DNA from: Candidatus Methanocomedens sp.
GTDB taxonomy: Archaea; Halobacteriota; Methanosarcinia; Methanosarcinales; Methanocomedenaceae
NCBI GenBank assembly: GCA_009649835.1
Contig: PYCK01000110.1
Location: forward strand, 1 to 8,461
Length of the DNA: 8,461 nt
Direction: 5' to 3'
Position 1 is the stretch's first letter. Each line of letters starts with the position of its first letter. Positions 1-6,626 of the stretch are shown in pieces. Below the pieces are notes generated by a model. The model had not been told where the DNA came from. It made no database searches and saw only the letters and a list, made by a program, of their open reading frames with translations. Position numbers and translations under genes: made by a program.

Positions 1-3000
1 ATGAGCAGGTCGAACATGGTCTGCAGGGCAAAGTCCCTCAGGCTGTTTGCAGGTATTACCCCTGCAAGTTTCTGCCATCGTTCCATTTCAGCCCTGGCCC
101 CTTCGAGTTTCTTCTCCTGTTCCTGTCTCTTTGTGAAGTTTTCGTTAAGTGTTTTTATCTTACCTGTAAGTCCACCTTTAAGGGTGTTCTTCTCTTGAAT
201 TGATGCAAGAAGCTCCCGCACCCTGTCAAGGATATGCCTCAGGTCATCTGGATTGAAAGGGGTTTGTGCAAAAACGGCTGCATGTGTTCTTATATTCTCT
301 TCAATAGTATGCCAGTCATTGTTATACTGCTGCAGCGCCTGTCTTTTCTTATCCATCCAGCCAGGGTCCCTGAAGGATGCCTTATGTTCCTCAACAGATT
401 CAAAACCTGCATTTTCAAGAGCCTGCAGGTATACGGACTTTGCGGTAGCCATTACCTCCTGCGTTTTACCCAACTCAGTTCTCTGTCCCTCCAGCCGGGC
501 TGTAATCGCTGCCAGTTGTGTTTCAGCCTGCCTGGAATCTTCCAGCATGGTATTCCTGTTATTCTCTTTTTTAATTAGTTGTGCTTCAAGTGTCGACCTT
601 GCTGCCGCTACTCCTTTACCGCCGGTCATTTCCATGACCTGTTCAAGTAATCCGGTACCCTCATCCCTGTATCCGGCAGCGGTTTCAAGCAGACTGTTGT
701 AGCGTGTTGTGTCTTCATCAAGGCGTCTGGTGTTCTCCTGTACAAAGGTTCCCAGTTCTACAAGTGTACTGTTGTTCTGCTCCAGACGCCCGATGGACTC
801 CCTGGTATTTGATATATGCTGCTTGAATTTCTCAAATGCCAATTGAGGCGGTTCACCTGCAAATTCAGCAGGAATGATAGAGAGGAACTGCTTATTGTTA
901 TCTGCAATGTCATCTTCCATTTCCTTTATTCTGGCAGAGATGTCCTGTATCCTTTGACCGATGCCTTCGATCTGTTCATTCAATGTATTAATACGATTGC
1001 TGCTGGCCTCGATCTGCTGCTCTGCCAGTTTCAGTTCACCTTCGGTAGAATCTATCTGTTTTGACAGGGATTCTATTTTACCAATCTGCTTGTCGCATGC
1101 AGTAACCTTCTTTTTTGCCAGACTTACGAGTTTTTTAAGTATGGATTCAAGGCCTTTTTTTGCATCTTCCAGTTCTGATCCGGCACTTTGCACATTATCC
1201 CTCGCCATATCAATGGAACCTTCCCTGTCAGGTTCGTGTTTACCGGAATCGGGATGCTCAGTTGAACCGCATACAGGGCACGGTTCCCCGGCTGTAAGAT
1301 GCTCCCTGCGCAGGATAAGTGCCTGGTTGGTGGCAGCTACGGCCTTCTCTTCGGCCTGGCAGCGTTTGACCTTTTCCTCAGCAGTCATTACCTGCTGGTT
1401 CAAGAGTTCTGTCCTGTGCTTGAACTCATGCAGTTTCTCATTGAATTCCTGCACCGAGGCTGTCAATATAGTATCATCAAATATACTGCTCAATTGTCCA
1501 TAGGATTCAAGGAACCTGCTGCCTGAATCCCTTACCTCACCCCATGCCGACCCTAGTGTGCGCCAGTAGTAGCCGTCACCTTCTTCTGTTGGCGGTTGCA
1601 GTGCCTGCCTGGCAGCTTCCAGGCGGGACGTGATGTCATTTTTCCTTGTTTCAATGACCTTCCCCTCATCCACGATCCCTTCCATCTCTTTTGTCTTTGC
1701 CAGGTGCTCGTCATTTTCCCTGCCCAGAGCTTCCTGTTTCTCCCCTAATGTTCGTTCCTTCTCGGTAAGAGAGGCAGCAGTTTGTGACGCCCGTGCCAGC
1801 AGGTCATCCGCATTTTCAGGCAGGGGATTATGTTCAAGGAACTCCCTGTCACCCTTAAGCTGCCCTTCCAGGGCCGTGATCTCTTTGTTCTTCTGCTGTA
1901 TCTGGCTGTTAAGTTTGTCAAGTTTTACTTTAAGGTCATCTGCTTCCTTTTGTTTTTTATCTGCTTCCCCTATTTGCTCCTTGCCGCGGGTTTCCAGGAC
2001 AGCGGCATCATTATATGCATTTTCTTTCTGTTCAGCGTCTTTTCTGGCAGTTTCAAATTCCAGGTTGGCCACATCATATTTCGCTTTCGCTTCATCGAAT
2101 TGTTTTTGTCCTGCTTCTTTTTCCTGTATGCTCCCTTCCAGTGCAGACTCCAGTTTTTCCACCCGCTCCTTTTCAGTATGATACGATCCCATCTCTGAGC
2201 GGATGTCTGATGCCTTTTGCGCCCGCTCGATCTCAGCCTTGAGGCTCTCCATATTGTGCTTCACTGACAGCAGTTCCTGCTGTTTTTTCCTGGCCTCATC
2301 CAGTTTATTATGGGCATCCAAGCGCCGCTGCTCTTCTTCTTTTTCTTTTTCCAGGGCGGTCCTGGGTTCGTTAAGACTGAGCAGTTCAGCTTCAAGCCGG
2401 GCCAGTTCCTTTTCTGCCGTACCGATCTCTTCAGCAGATGCCTCCGGCATTTTCTCCAGGCCGGCTCCTGCAATATCGTATTCACTTGTTACCTGCCTGA
2501 CCTGCTGGTTCAGGTTCTCCTTCAGCACTTCGAACTGCCCCATGCCCGTAGTGGCCTCAAGTATCTGCCTCCTCTCATCGGCACTGGCCTTTAAGAATGC
2601 TGCAAAATCGCCCTGTGCCAGCAGGATAGAGCGCCTGAAAGCATTAAAATCCATGCCCAGTATACGTGTAACTGCGTCCTCGACAGACATATCTGCCATG
2701 TCACTACCGCTTTTTCCCTTCCGCCTGCTGGTGATAAGTTCCTCTGTATCTGCACGGAGCAATTTTACTTCGGGTTTGACATCACCTTTTTTGCTCCGCC
2801 TGGCCCGCCACTGTGCCAGGTACTGCGTGTCGTTGGCCTGGAACACCACCTCGGAAAAACCTTCTCCTGTACCCTGGCTTAATAGATTGACAGGATTGCT
2901 GCTGCCTGTCCCATCCAGCCGGGGTGTCCGGTTATACAGTGCCACTGATATGGCATCCAACAGGGTTGTCTTACCAGAACCGGTTGGGCCTGTTATGGCG

Positions 3001-3098
3001 AACAGGGAAGCATCAGATAACGGTTCTTTGGTAAAGTCCAGGTGTAGCTCATCTTTGAAACTGTTGATATTCTTCAGGCGCAGCGACAGGAGTTTCAA
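1..3098 (-). CDS. sbcC: SbcC/Rad50-type SMC ATPase, partial (C-terminus outside window)
   Basis: This is the ATPase subunit of the SbcCD (Rad50-Mre11 type) nuclease, which tethers and processes DNA double-strand breaks and hairpins. The frame is read in codons down to base 3, giving 1032 residues without an end. Seen: an N-terminal half-ATPase with Walker A GPTGSGKT (residues 37-44) and Q-loop region ILLAQGDFAAFLKA (Q162); a long Glu/Lys/Gln-rich coiled coil from about residue 190; a zinc hook CPVCGS with Cys607 and Cys610 at bases 1263-1280; and a returning coiled coil to about 1015. The last visible segment, VIPANSLRDFALQTMFDLL, matches the entry into the C-terminal head of SbcC proteins, so the signature motif and Walker B lie beyond the edge. 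The start is TTG at 3098-3096, because the protein must begin just before KLLSLRLKNINSF. An AGGAG at 3111-3107 sits 8 nt ahead, and the codon overlaps the sbcD stop (TTGA). The hook and Q-loop wording resemble bacterial SbcC more than archaeal Rad50. Confidence 0.95.
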   Translation of the reverse strand, partial: MKLLSLRLKNINSFKDELHLDFTKEPLSDASLFAITGPTGSGKTTLLDAISVALYNRTPRLDGTGSSNPVNLLSQGTGEGFSEVVFQANDTQYLAQWRARRSKKGDVKPEVKLLRADTEELITSRRKGKSGSDMADMSVEDAVTRILGMDFNAFRRSILLAQGDFAAFLKASADERRQILEATTGMGQFEVLKENLNQQVRQVTSEYDIAGAGLEKMPEASAEEIGTAEKELARLEAELLSLNEPRTALEKEKEEEQRRLDAHNKLDEARKKQQELLSVKHNMESLKAEIERAQKASDIRSEMGSYHTEKERVEKLESALEGSIQEKEAGQKQFDEAKAKYDVANLEFETARKDAEQKENAYNDAAVLETRGKEQIGEADKKQKEADDLKVKLDKLNSQIQQKNKEITALEGQLKGDREFLEHNPLPENADDLLARASQTAASLTEKERTLGEKQEALGRENDEHLAKTKEMEGIVDEGKVIETRKNDITSRLEAARQALQPPTEEGDGYYWRTLGSAWGEVRDSGSRFLESYGQLSSIFDDTILTASVQEFNEKLHEFKHRTELLNQQVMTAEEKVKRCQAEEKAVAATNQALILRREHLTAGEPCPVCGSTEHPDSGKHEPDREGSIDMARDNVQSAGSELEDAKKGLESILKKLVSLAKKKVTACDKQIGKIESLSKQIDSTEGELKLAEQQIEASSNRINTLNEQIEGIGQRIQDISARIKEMEDDIADNNKQFLSIIPAEFAGEPPQLAFEKFKQHISNTRESIGRLEQNNSTLVELGTFVQENTRRLDEDTTRYNSLLETAAGYRDEGTGLLEQVMEMTGGKGVAAARSTLEAQLIKKENNRNTMLEDSRQAETQLAAITARLEGQRTELGKTQEVMATAKSVYLQALENAGFESVEEHKASFRDPGWMDKKRQALQQYNNDWHTIEENIRTHAAVFAQTPFNPDDLRHILDRVRELLASIQEKNTLKGGLTGKIKTLNENFTKRQEQEKKLEGARAEMERWQKLAGVIPANSLRDFALQTMFDLL

Positions 3099-4288
3099 GG
3101 CTCTATCTCCTGCTCCCGACCTATATCCAGCAATTCGTTAAAAGTGGTAAGCAATTCGTCCAGTTCAGTATCAGACCCGCTCTCGCCGAATTTGTATTTG
3201 TAGAAGTCCTGGAATATTTCCACAGGGGTCCTGGTCTTAATATCCTCTGTGGATAAAATTTCACCACCTGCCCTGGGCAGTACTGACTCCACCACAAGCA
3301 CTTTGCCGCCCTTTTGGGCGAATGCCTGGCGCACAGTATCACCCACACCAATGGCAGGGCCGTCCAGGAGTACTTTCGCCTCAATGTACTTGTCCTTCCA
3401 GTCCCCGAAATTGGCCAGTTGCGTCAGGTCGTCAGGAGTACCCTCCACCCTTACCAGTTCCCTGAATACGGGCACAGTGACCTCTTCAATATTACACGCA
3501 ACGTCAGTGCCAAGGTCAACCAGGAGTACTTTCTTGTCGTATTCGGCCTCCTTGAAGCTAAGCGGCAGGGGCGAACCCGGATACATTACCGGACAGCCGT
3601 CCCCCTTGATCTGCTGGGGACTGTGCAGGTGCCCCAGTGCAATATAATCCACATCACCGGGAAGGTCATCGGTCCTGACAGGCGCAATGCCGCCTATCTG
3701 CACCAGGCGCTCCGAGTCTCCGGAGGTGCCGCCCTGGATGAAGTAGTGTCCCATAAACACTTTTATATCGGCATCCATTGCCGACAAGCATTCATCATAT
3801 ATCCTTTTCATAGCCTCCCGGTATCTCAGCGAGCGTTCTATTTCTGCTTCCAGCGGGATATGAGGCAGGATATCGCTTTCGTTCAGGTAGGGCACGGCAG
3901 CAAAGGCAGCAGTTTGGCCATTTGCGTCCAGGTGCACCACGCAATCCTTTGCAGAATCACGGATGCCGCCCACGACATGCATGCGGGCCATCTTCAGGAA
4001 TTGCCCTGGTGCGGCCAGCCTCACTGCTGAATCGTGGTTGCCTGCGATAATGACTGCATGGGTGCGGGTCTTCCCGTACAGGTCGAACAGGAACCGGTAG
4101 TACAGGTCAGTGGCCCGGGCAGGGGGCATTGATGAGTCAAAAACGTCTCCTGAAACCAGGAGGACGTCCACGTCCCTGTTAATTATGGTTTCCAGCAGCC
4201 AGTCCAGGAACCGGGCATGTTCATCCAGTCTGTCCTCTCCGTAGATCTTTTTGCCTATATGCCAATCAGAAGTGTGAAGTATGCGCAT
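3095..4288 (-). CDS. sbcD: SbcD/Mre11-type DNA repair nuclease
   Basis: This is the Mn-dependent exo/endonuclease subunit of SbcCD, acting on DNA ends with the downstream sbcC product. At 397 residues the length is typical of bacterial SbcD. All metallophosphatase motifs are present: DWHIG (D8, H10), GDVFD (D48), GNHD (N84, H85, D86), GHYFIQGG (H181) and GHLHSPQ (H220, H222). The region after about residue 270 (FREL, then a mixed alpha/beta segment ending in an acidic tail) fits the SbcD capping domain and Rad50-binding tail. The ATG start is set by MRILHTSDWHIG, the usual N-terminus. There is no clear Shine-Dalgarno in the 20 nt upstream, and a TATA-like stretch lies about 30 nt upstream, so the message may be leaderless. 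It overlaps sbcC by 4 nt, which suggests translational coupling. The motif style is bacterial SbcD rather than the archaeal Mre11 of herA-nurA operons; transfer from bacteria is inferred. Confidence 0.96.
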   Translation of the reverse strand: MRILHTSDWHIGKKIYGEDRLDEHARFLDWLLETIINRDVDVLLVSGDVFDSSMPPARATDLYYRFLFDLYGKTRTHAVIIAGNHDSAVRLAAPGQFLKMARMHVVGGIRDSAKDCVVHLDANGQTAAFAAVPYLNESDILPHIPLEAEIERSLRYREAMKRIYDECLSAMDADIKVFMGHYFIQGGTSGDSERLVQIGGIAPVRTDDLPGDVDYIALGHLHSPQQIKGDGCPVMYPGSPLPLSFKEAEYDKKVLLVDLGTDVACNIEEVTVPVFRELVRVEGTPDDLTQLANFGDWKDKYIEAKVLLDGPAIGVGDTVRQAFAQKGGKVLVVESVLPRAGGEILSTEDIKTRTPVEIFQDFYKYKFGESGSDTELDELLTTFNELLDIGREQEIEP

Positions 4289-4313
4289 GGAACCAGTGGA
4301 GTATGGACGGGAT

Positions 4314-4328
4314 TGAATAAAAATTTTA
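4314..4328 (-). promoter_or_regulatory. candidate sbcD promoter (TATA-like)
   Basis: On the minus strand this reads as an A/T-rich stretch, AAAATTTTTATTC, centred about 30 nt ahead of the sbcD ATG. That distance would place transcription start within a few bases of the start codon, which agrees with the lack of a Shine-Dalgarno. The match to an archaeal TATA box is loose, so this is a position-based inference. Confidence 0.35.
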
Positions 4329-4339
4329 GTAATTGATTC

Positions 4340-4365
4340 CTGACCTCAGGTAAGTTACAGGTCAG
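4340..4365. repeat. inverted repeat 1 upstream of sbcD (CTGACCT/AGGTCAG)
   Basis: The 7-bp arms CTGACCT (4340-4346) and AGGTCAG (4359-4365) are perfect inverted copies. Inside the 12-nt loop lies a further small dyad, GTAA-G-TTAC (4350-4358), so the element could fold as a bulged stem. It lies just upstream of the sbcD TATA-like stretch and could be an operator or part of the ferredoxin 3' region. Confidence 0.6.
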
Positions 4366-4368
4366 TCA

Positions 4369-4397
4369 AGAAAATCCTCCCTTTGGTAGGATTTTCT
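4369..4397. repeat. inverted repeat 2 upstream of sbcD (10-bp perfect stem)
   Basis: The arms AGAAAATCCT (4369-4378) and AGGATTTTCT (4388-4397) are exact inverted copies separated by 9 nt. The element follows inverted repeat 1 by three bases. It could be a stable RNA hairpin or a protein-binding dyad; nothing in the sequence decides between them. Confidence 0.75.
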
Positions 4398-4405
4398 AAG
4401 CCTGC

Positions 4406-4425
4406 AGGAAAGTATATACTTTCCT
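4406..4425. repeat. inverted repeat 3: perfect 20-bp palindrome
   Basis: AGGAAAGTAT is followed immediately by its exact reverse complement ATACTTTCCT with no spacer. Spacer-free symmetry of this length is more typical of a dimeric DNA-binding protein's operator than of an RNA hairpin. It lies about 120 nt upstream of sbcD and just downstream of the ferredoxin terminator on the minus strand. Confidence 0.8.
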
Positions 4426-4435
4426 TTACGTAAAT

Positions 4436-4463
4436 AAAAAAAACAGAAGGGGTCCAGACCCCT
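4436..4463 (-). terminator. ferredoxin transcription terminator (hairpin plus T8)
   Basis: Six bases past the ferredoxin stop codon, in its direction of transcription, lies a GC-rich inverted repeat (arms at 4457-4463 and 4448-4454, AGGGGTC/GACCCCT, with a 2-nt centre). A run of eight T on the minus strand (4443-4436) follows. Archaeal termination depends mainly on the oligo-T tract; the stem adds to the likelihood. It separates the ferredoxin transcript from sbcDC. Confidence 0.75.
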
Positions 4464-4469
4464 AATATA

Positions 4470-4715
4470 TTATGCTACAACTTCTATAGTTAGTGAATCT
4501 ACCGGACAGCTCTTGGTACATATGCCGCATGCTTTGCACAGGTCATAGTCTATAACAGCCTGCCCATTGTCCACAGCAATTGCCCTGGGCTCGGAGTCCA
4601 CATCAAAGTTTATGTCCTTCTCCTGTTTAATATTGGTAGGACATACCGTTACACAGATTCCGCAGCCAATGCAATCCTCTTCTGCAAGTACAAGTCGTTT
4701 ATCTTCTTTTGCCAT
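4470..4715 (-). CDS. 2[4Fe-4S] ferredoxin, 81 aa
   Basis: This is a small cytoplasmic electron carrier. It has two classical cluster-binding motifs: CIGCGICVTVCP (Cys15, 18, 21, 25) and CKACGICTKSCP (Cys60, 63, 66, 70). The last Cys of each is followed by Pro, as usual in low-potential ferredoxins. The linker between motifs is about 34 residues, longer than in the shortest clostridial type, and is acidic. A Shine-Dalgarno GAGG lies about 8 nt upstream of the ATG. The gene appears monocistronic: it has its own TATA-like promoter and a terminator, and the artA operon is divergent. Similar-size ferredoxins serve formylmethanofuran dehydrogenase (FwdG type) and other enzymes in methanogens. No partner gene is present here, so the redox partner cannot be named. 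Confidence 0.9.
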   Translation of the reverse strand: MAKEDKRLVLAEEDCIGCGICVTVCPTNIKQEKDINFDVDSEPRAIAVDNGQAVIDYDLCKACGICTKSCPVDSLTIEVVA

Positions 4716-4758
4716 TTGATTTCCCTCAATGATATGATGTATACTTTGTATTGTTTGC

Positions 4759-4766
4759 TATAATAA
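4759..4766 (-). promoter_or_regulatory. candidate ferredoxin promoter TATA box
   Basis: On the minus strand TTATTATA is preceded by a purine-containing CGAAACG that could serve as the BRE. Its centre lies about 47 nt upstream of the ATG, so a start site about 25 nt downstream would give a leader of roughly 20 nt that still contains the GAGG ribosome-binding site. The spacing supports the call; no experimental start is visible. Confidence 0.45.
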
Positions 4767-4896
4767 GAACGTTTCGAAATATATTCGTTGATGTTCCTTA
4801 GCCATCCTGGCAGACAATAGTTCTCCGGACACGCCAATGTTATCCCGGTTCTTCTCGTAGTATATAGCAAACCGTATCTGTTTTTTGTAACTTTCT

Positions 4897-4978
4897 GCCA
4901 CAGAGAACACAGAGGTCACAGAGATATCTTTTCCACAGCTTTAAATCCTGCCTCTGTGTTCTCAGTGACCTCTGTGGC
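4897..4978. repeat. composite inverted repeat of 9-nt ACAGAG-type units
   Basis: The left arm is three consecutive 9-mers: GCCACAGAG (4897-4905), AACACAGAG (4906-4914) and GTCACAGAG (4915-4923). The right arm, read on the minus strand, is GCCACAGAG (4978-4970), GTCACTGAG (4969-4961) and AACACAGAG (4960-4952). The same three units therefore occur in inverted orientation with the second and third swapped and one base changed. The arms can pair over 27 bp with five mismatches around a 28-nt spacer. Similar CACAGAG/CTCTGTG repeats are, to my knowledge, scattered in many bacterial and archaeal genomes as intergenic elements. This one sits between the divergent ferredoxin and artA promoters, with no transposase nearby. 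Confidence 0.8.
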
Positions 4979-5002
4979 TGTGATCTATAGTTCTGGAGTA
5001 TA

Positions 5003-5047
5003 TATGCGGATATGCGGAGTATACAACTGGATTATACATGCGGAGTA
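5003..5047 (+). repeat. short direct repeats TATGCGGA / ATGCGGAGTA
   Basis: TATGCGGA occurs twice in immediate tandem (5003-5010 and 5011-5018). ATGCGGAGTA occurs at 5012-5021 and again at 5038-5047, 26 nt apart and on the same face if B-DNA is assumed. They lie directly upstream of the artA promoter dyad and could be activator or repressor sites, or slipped-strand duplication. Confidence 0.6.
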
Positions 5048-5072
5048 GTATATAATCTATAAGATTATATAC
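5048..5072 (+). promoter_or_regulatory. artA operon promoter region with 11-bp dyad
   Basis: The arms GTATATAATCT (5048-5058) and AGATTATATAC (5062-5072) are perfect inverted copies around a 3-nt centre. The left arm contains TATATAAT (5049-5056). If that is the TATA box, transcription would begin near 5078 and leave a short leader carrying AAGGA (5084-5088), 8 nt ahead of the artA ATG. The right-arm TTATATA would start transcription past the ribosome site, so the left arm is preferred. A dyad over the TATA box suggests a repressor site. Confidence 0.5.
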
Positions 5073-5096
5073 AGTAACAAATCAAGGACTTAAAGC

Positions 5097-5975
5097 ATGA
5101 CAAATTACTTTCTATGGATTTCACTGATATTCTTCCTCCTTGCATCCATACTCCCATCACAGCATAAACAGTACCGGATGCCCATTGGCGGTACAGGCTG
5201 GATATTTTTTGCCATATACTGGGCACTACAACCGCTATATTATATCAAAGAGGGGGACTTCTCAATGATACTGTTGACCCTGGTTGTGGCATTCATATGC
5301 ATCATCATAGCTCACCTGATGTTCGGTACATATCTGGATTCAAGAAAAGGCATACAAAACGATAACCCCGCTGACAGAACGAAAACCCTGACAGCTGTTA
5401 CTACTATCACGGCTGTGGGATGCCTGTTCTATTTCCCTTTCGCCGAAATCGAATCGCTGAACCGTTTACTGATATCAATAGTGACCTCCCAGACCTTCTG
5501 GTTTGCACAGATGGCAGGATTCCCTGTAGAGAGGTTTGACTGGAACATGATAATGCTCGAAGAAAGCCTGGTAGAGATCATACTGGCGTGTACAGCCATC
5601 GAGAGCATTGCCCTTTTCTTCGGGATCATACTGGGTATAAAAGCAGAGAAAAAACGGATTTTCATGGCACTGATGGCTTCGATCCCGGTGATATACATAC
5701 TCAACCTCATAAGGAATGCATTTGTGATAGGAGCATATGCCTACAACTGGTTCGGGACCGGACCCATGATAGTAAATATCCTGGGCAATGAATTTTTCCT
5801 GCATGATTCTGCCAGTTTCTATTTAGGGCATCATATTATTGCAAAAGGTGGTTCAGGGATCGCCCTGTTCTTTATCGCTTACGCAGTCCTGAAATTGCTG
5901 CCTGAACTCCTGGACCTTATTGACAATCTCTGGCAGCTGATAAGGGAGGACCTAAGGCTGATCAGGAGGGGTTAA
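5097..5975 (+). CDS. artA: archaeosortase A (PGF-CTERM protein-sorting transpeptidase)
   Basis: This is a multi-pass membrane cysteine enzyme. Archaeosortase A cleaves the C-terminal PGF-CTERM tripartite signal of S-layer and other secreted proteins and joins them to a lipid. The 292-residue product is highly hydrophobic, with about seven or eight membrane segments. The family signature is present: ACTAIES with the nucleophile Cys165, LIRNAF with Arg206, and FYLGHHIIAKGGSGIAL with His245/His246. Spacings from Cys to Arg (41) and from Arg to His245 (39) equal those between Cys173, Arg214 and Arg253 that I recall for Haloferax volcanii ArtA; the third position is His here, as in exosortases. 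The ATG at 5097 has AAGGA 8 nt upstream. It is the first gene of an operon with serine-phospholipid synthesis genes, the arrangement expected for ArtA. No substrate gene lies in the window. Confidence 0.9.
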   Translation: MTNYFLWISLIFFLLASILPSQHKQYRMPIGGTGWIFFAIYWALQPLYYIKEGDFSMILLTLVVAFICIIIAHLMFGTYLDSRKGIQNDNPADRTKTLTAVTTITAVGCLFYFPFAEIESLNRLLISIVTSQTFWFAQMAGFPVERFDWNMIMLEESLVEIILACTAIESIALFFGIILGIKAEKKRIFMALMASIPVIYILNLIRNAFVIGAYAYNWFGTGPMIVNILGNEFFLHDSASFYLGHHIIAKGGSGIALFFIAYAVLKLLPELLDLIDNLWQLIREDLRLIRRG

Positions 5976-5977
5976 CC

Positions 5978-6625
5978 ATTCTGGCCCGAAATACCGAAAC
6001 CCTGGTCAGGGGCCTATTCGCAGTTGCAGTGACACTGGCAGTGGCTGCTTATTTATTGAATTCGTCACTACTGGCAAAGGAGTCCGCACTTGTTTTTATA
6101 CTGGATATTTTTTTCATCTGGTTCTTCAGGGACCCTGAACGCACAGCACAAGGACCCGAGGATGTAATTTTATCGCCTGCTGACGGTAAAGTTGTGGATA
6201 TCAGGGATAACACGGCATGTATCTTTATGAACATACATAATGTGCATGTCAACAGGGCCCCTGTCAGTGGAAAGATCGTAAAGATGAAACATAAGGACGG
6301 CGGATACCTGCCTGCCTTTTTCAAGGATTCGCACAGGAATGAACGCAACCTGGTTTGTATTGAGTCGGATTACGGACTGGTCAGGATAGTGCAGATAGCG
6401 GGTACTGTGACCCGCAGGATCGACACGTACTTTAATGTGGGGGATCGTGTGGTCAGGGGTGAGCGTATCGGCATGATACGGTTCGGAAGCCGGGTGGATA
6501 TCACACCCCCTAACGGATATACGCTGATTGTCAATAAAGGTGACAGGGTAAAAGCTGCCATATCTGCCATAGCAATAAGAAACACGACTGGTCAAAACGA
6601 TTCCGGCCATTATGCAGGTGGATGA
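5978..6625 (+). CDS. psd: archaetidylserine decarboxylase (phosphatidylserine decarboxylase family)
   Basis: This is a membrane-associated pyruvoyl enzyme converting archaetidylserine to archaetidylethanolamine. Numbering from base 5978 gives 215 residues, the size of the short Psd class. Seen: two N-terminal hydrophobic segments, WFFRDPER (residues 48-55), SPADGKV (Asp69), HNVHVNRAPVSG (His90), and the self-cleavage motif RFGSRVD, where the chain would split before Ser171 (codon 6488-6490) to make the pyruvoyl group. The start is unusual. The frame is open from the artA stop, homologous-looking sequence (LARNTETLVRGL) begins at once, and GGAGGGG at 5965-5971 lies 6-8 nt ahead of an ATT at 5978; no ATG or TTG is available. 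GTG at 6029 is the first common start, but it lacks a well-placed ribosome site and would remove 17 residues of the usual N-terminus. It follows artA by two bases and ends just before pssA. Confidence 0.93.
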   Translation: MLARNTETLVRGLFAVAVTLAVAAYLLNSSLLAKESALVFILDIFFIWFFRDPERTAQGPEDVILSPADGKVVDIRDNTACIFMNIHNVHVNRAPVSGKIVKMKHKDGGYLPAFFKDSHRNERNLVCIESDYGLVRIVQIAGTVTRRIDTYFNVGDRVVRGERIGMIRFGSRVDITPPNGYTLIVNKGDRVKAAISAIAIRNTTGQNDSGHYAGG

Positions 6626-6626
6626 A

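Noticed and set aside
2203..3141. A 312-codon serine-rich open frame on the plus strand, with several shorter plus-strand frames between 1 and 2600
   Set aside because: They are antisense to sbcC, whose minus frame shows a complete Walker A, Q-loop, coiled coil and zinc hook. Their Ser/Phe/Leu-rich content is the antisense image of a Glu/Lys/Arg-rich coiled coil.
3314..4030. A 238-codon plus-strand frame
   Set aside because: It lies wholly antisense to sbcD, which carries all nuclease motifs, and it has no recognisable domain.
4649..4870. A 73-codon minus-strand frame upstream of and overlapping the ferredoxin start
   Set aside because: It overlaps the ferredoxin in another frame, spans the likely promoter, and its sequence resembles no protein.
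4897..4978. CRISPR-like or tandem-repeat array
   Set aside because: Units are only 9 nt, adjacent without spacers, and the two groups are inverted to each other; there are no cas genes.
5475..5804. A 109-codon minus-strand frame opposite artA
   Set aside because: It is the antisense of the conserved catalytic part of artA and shows no coding features of its own.
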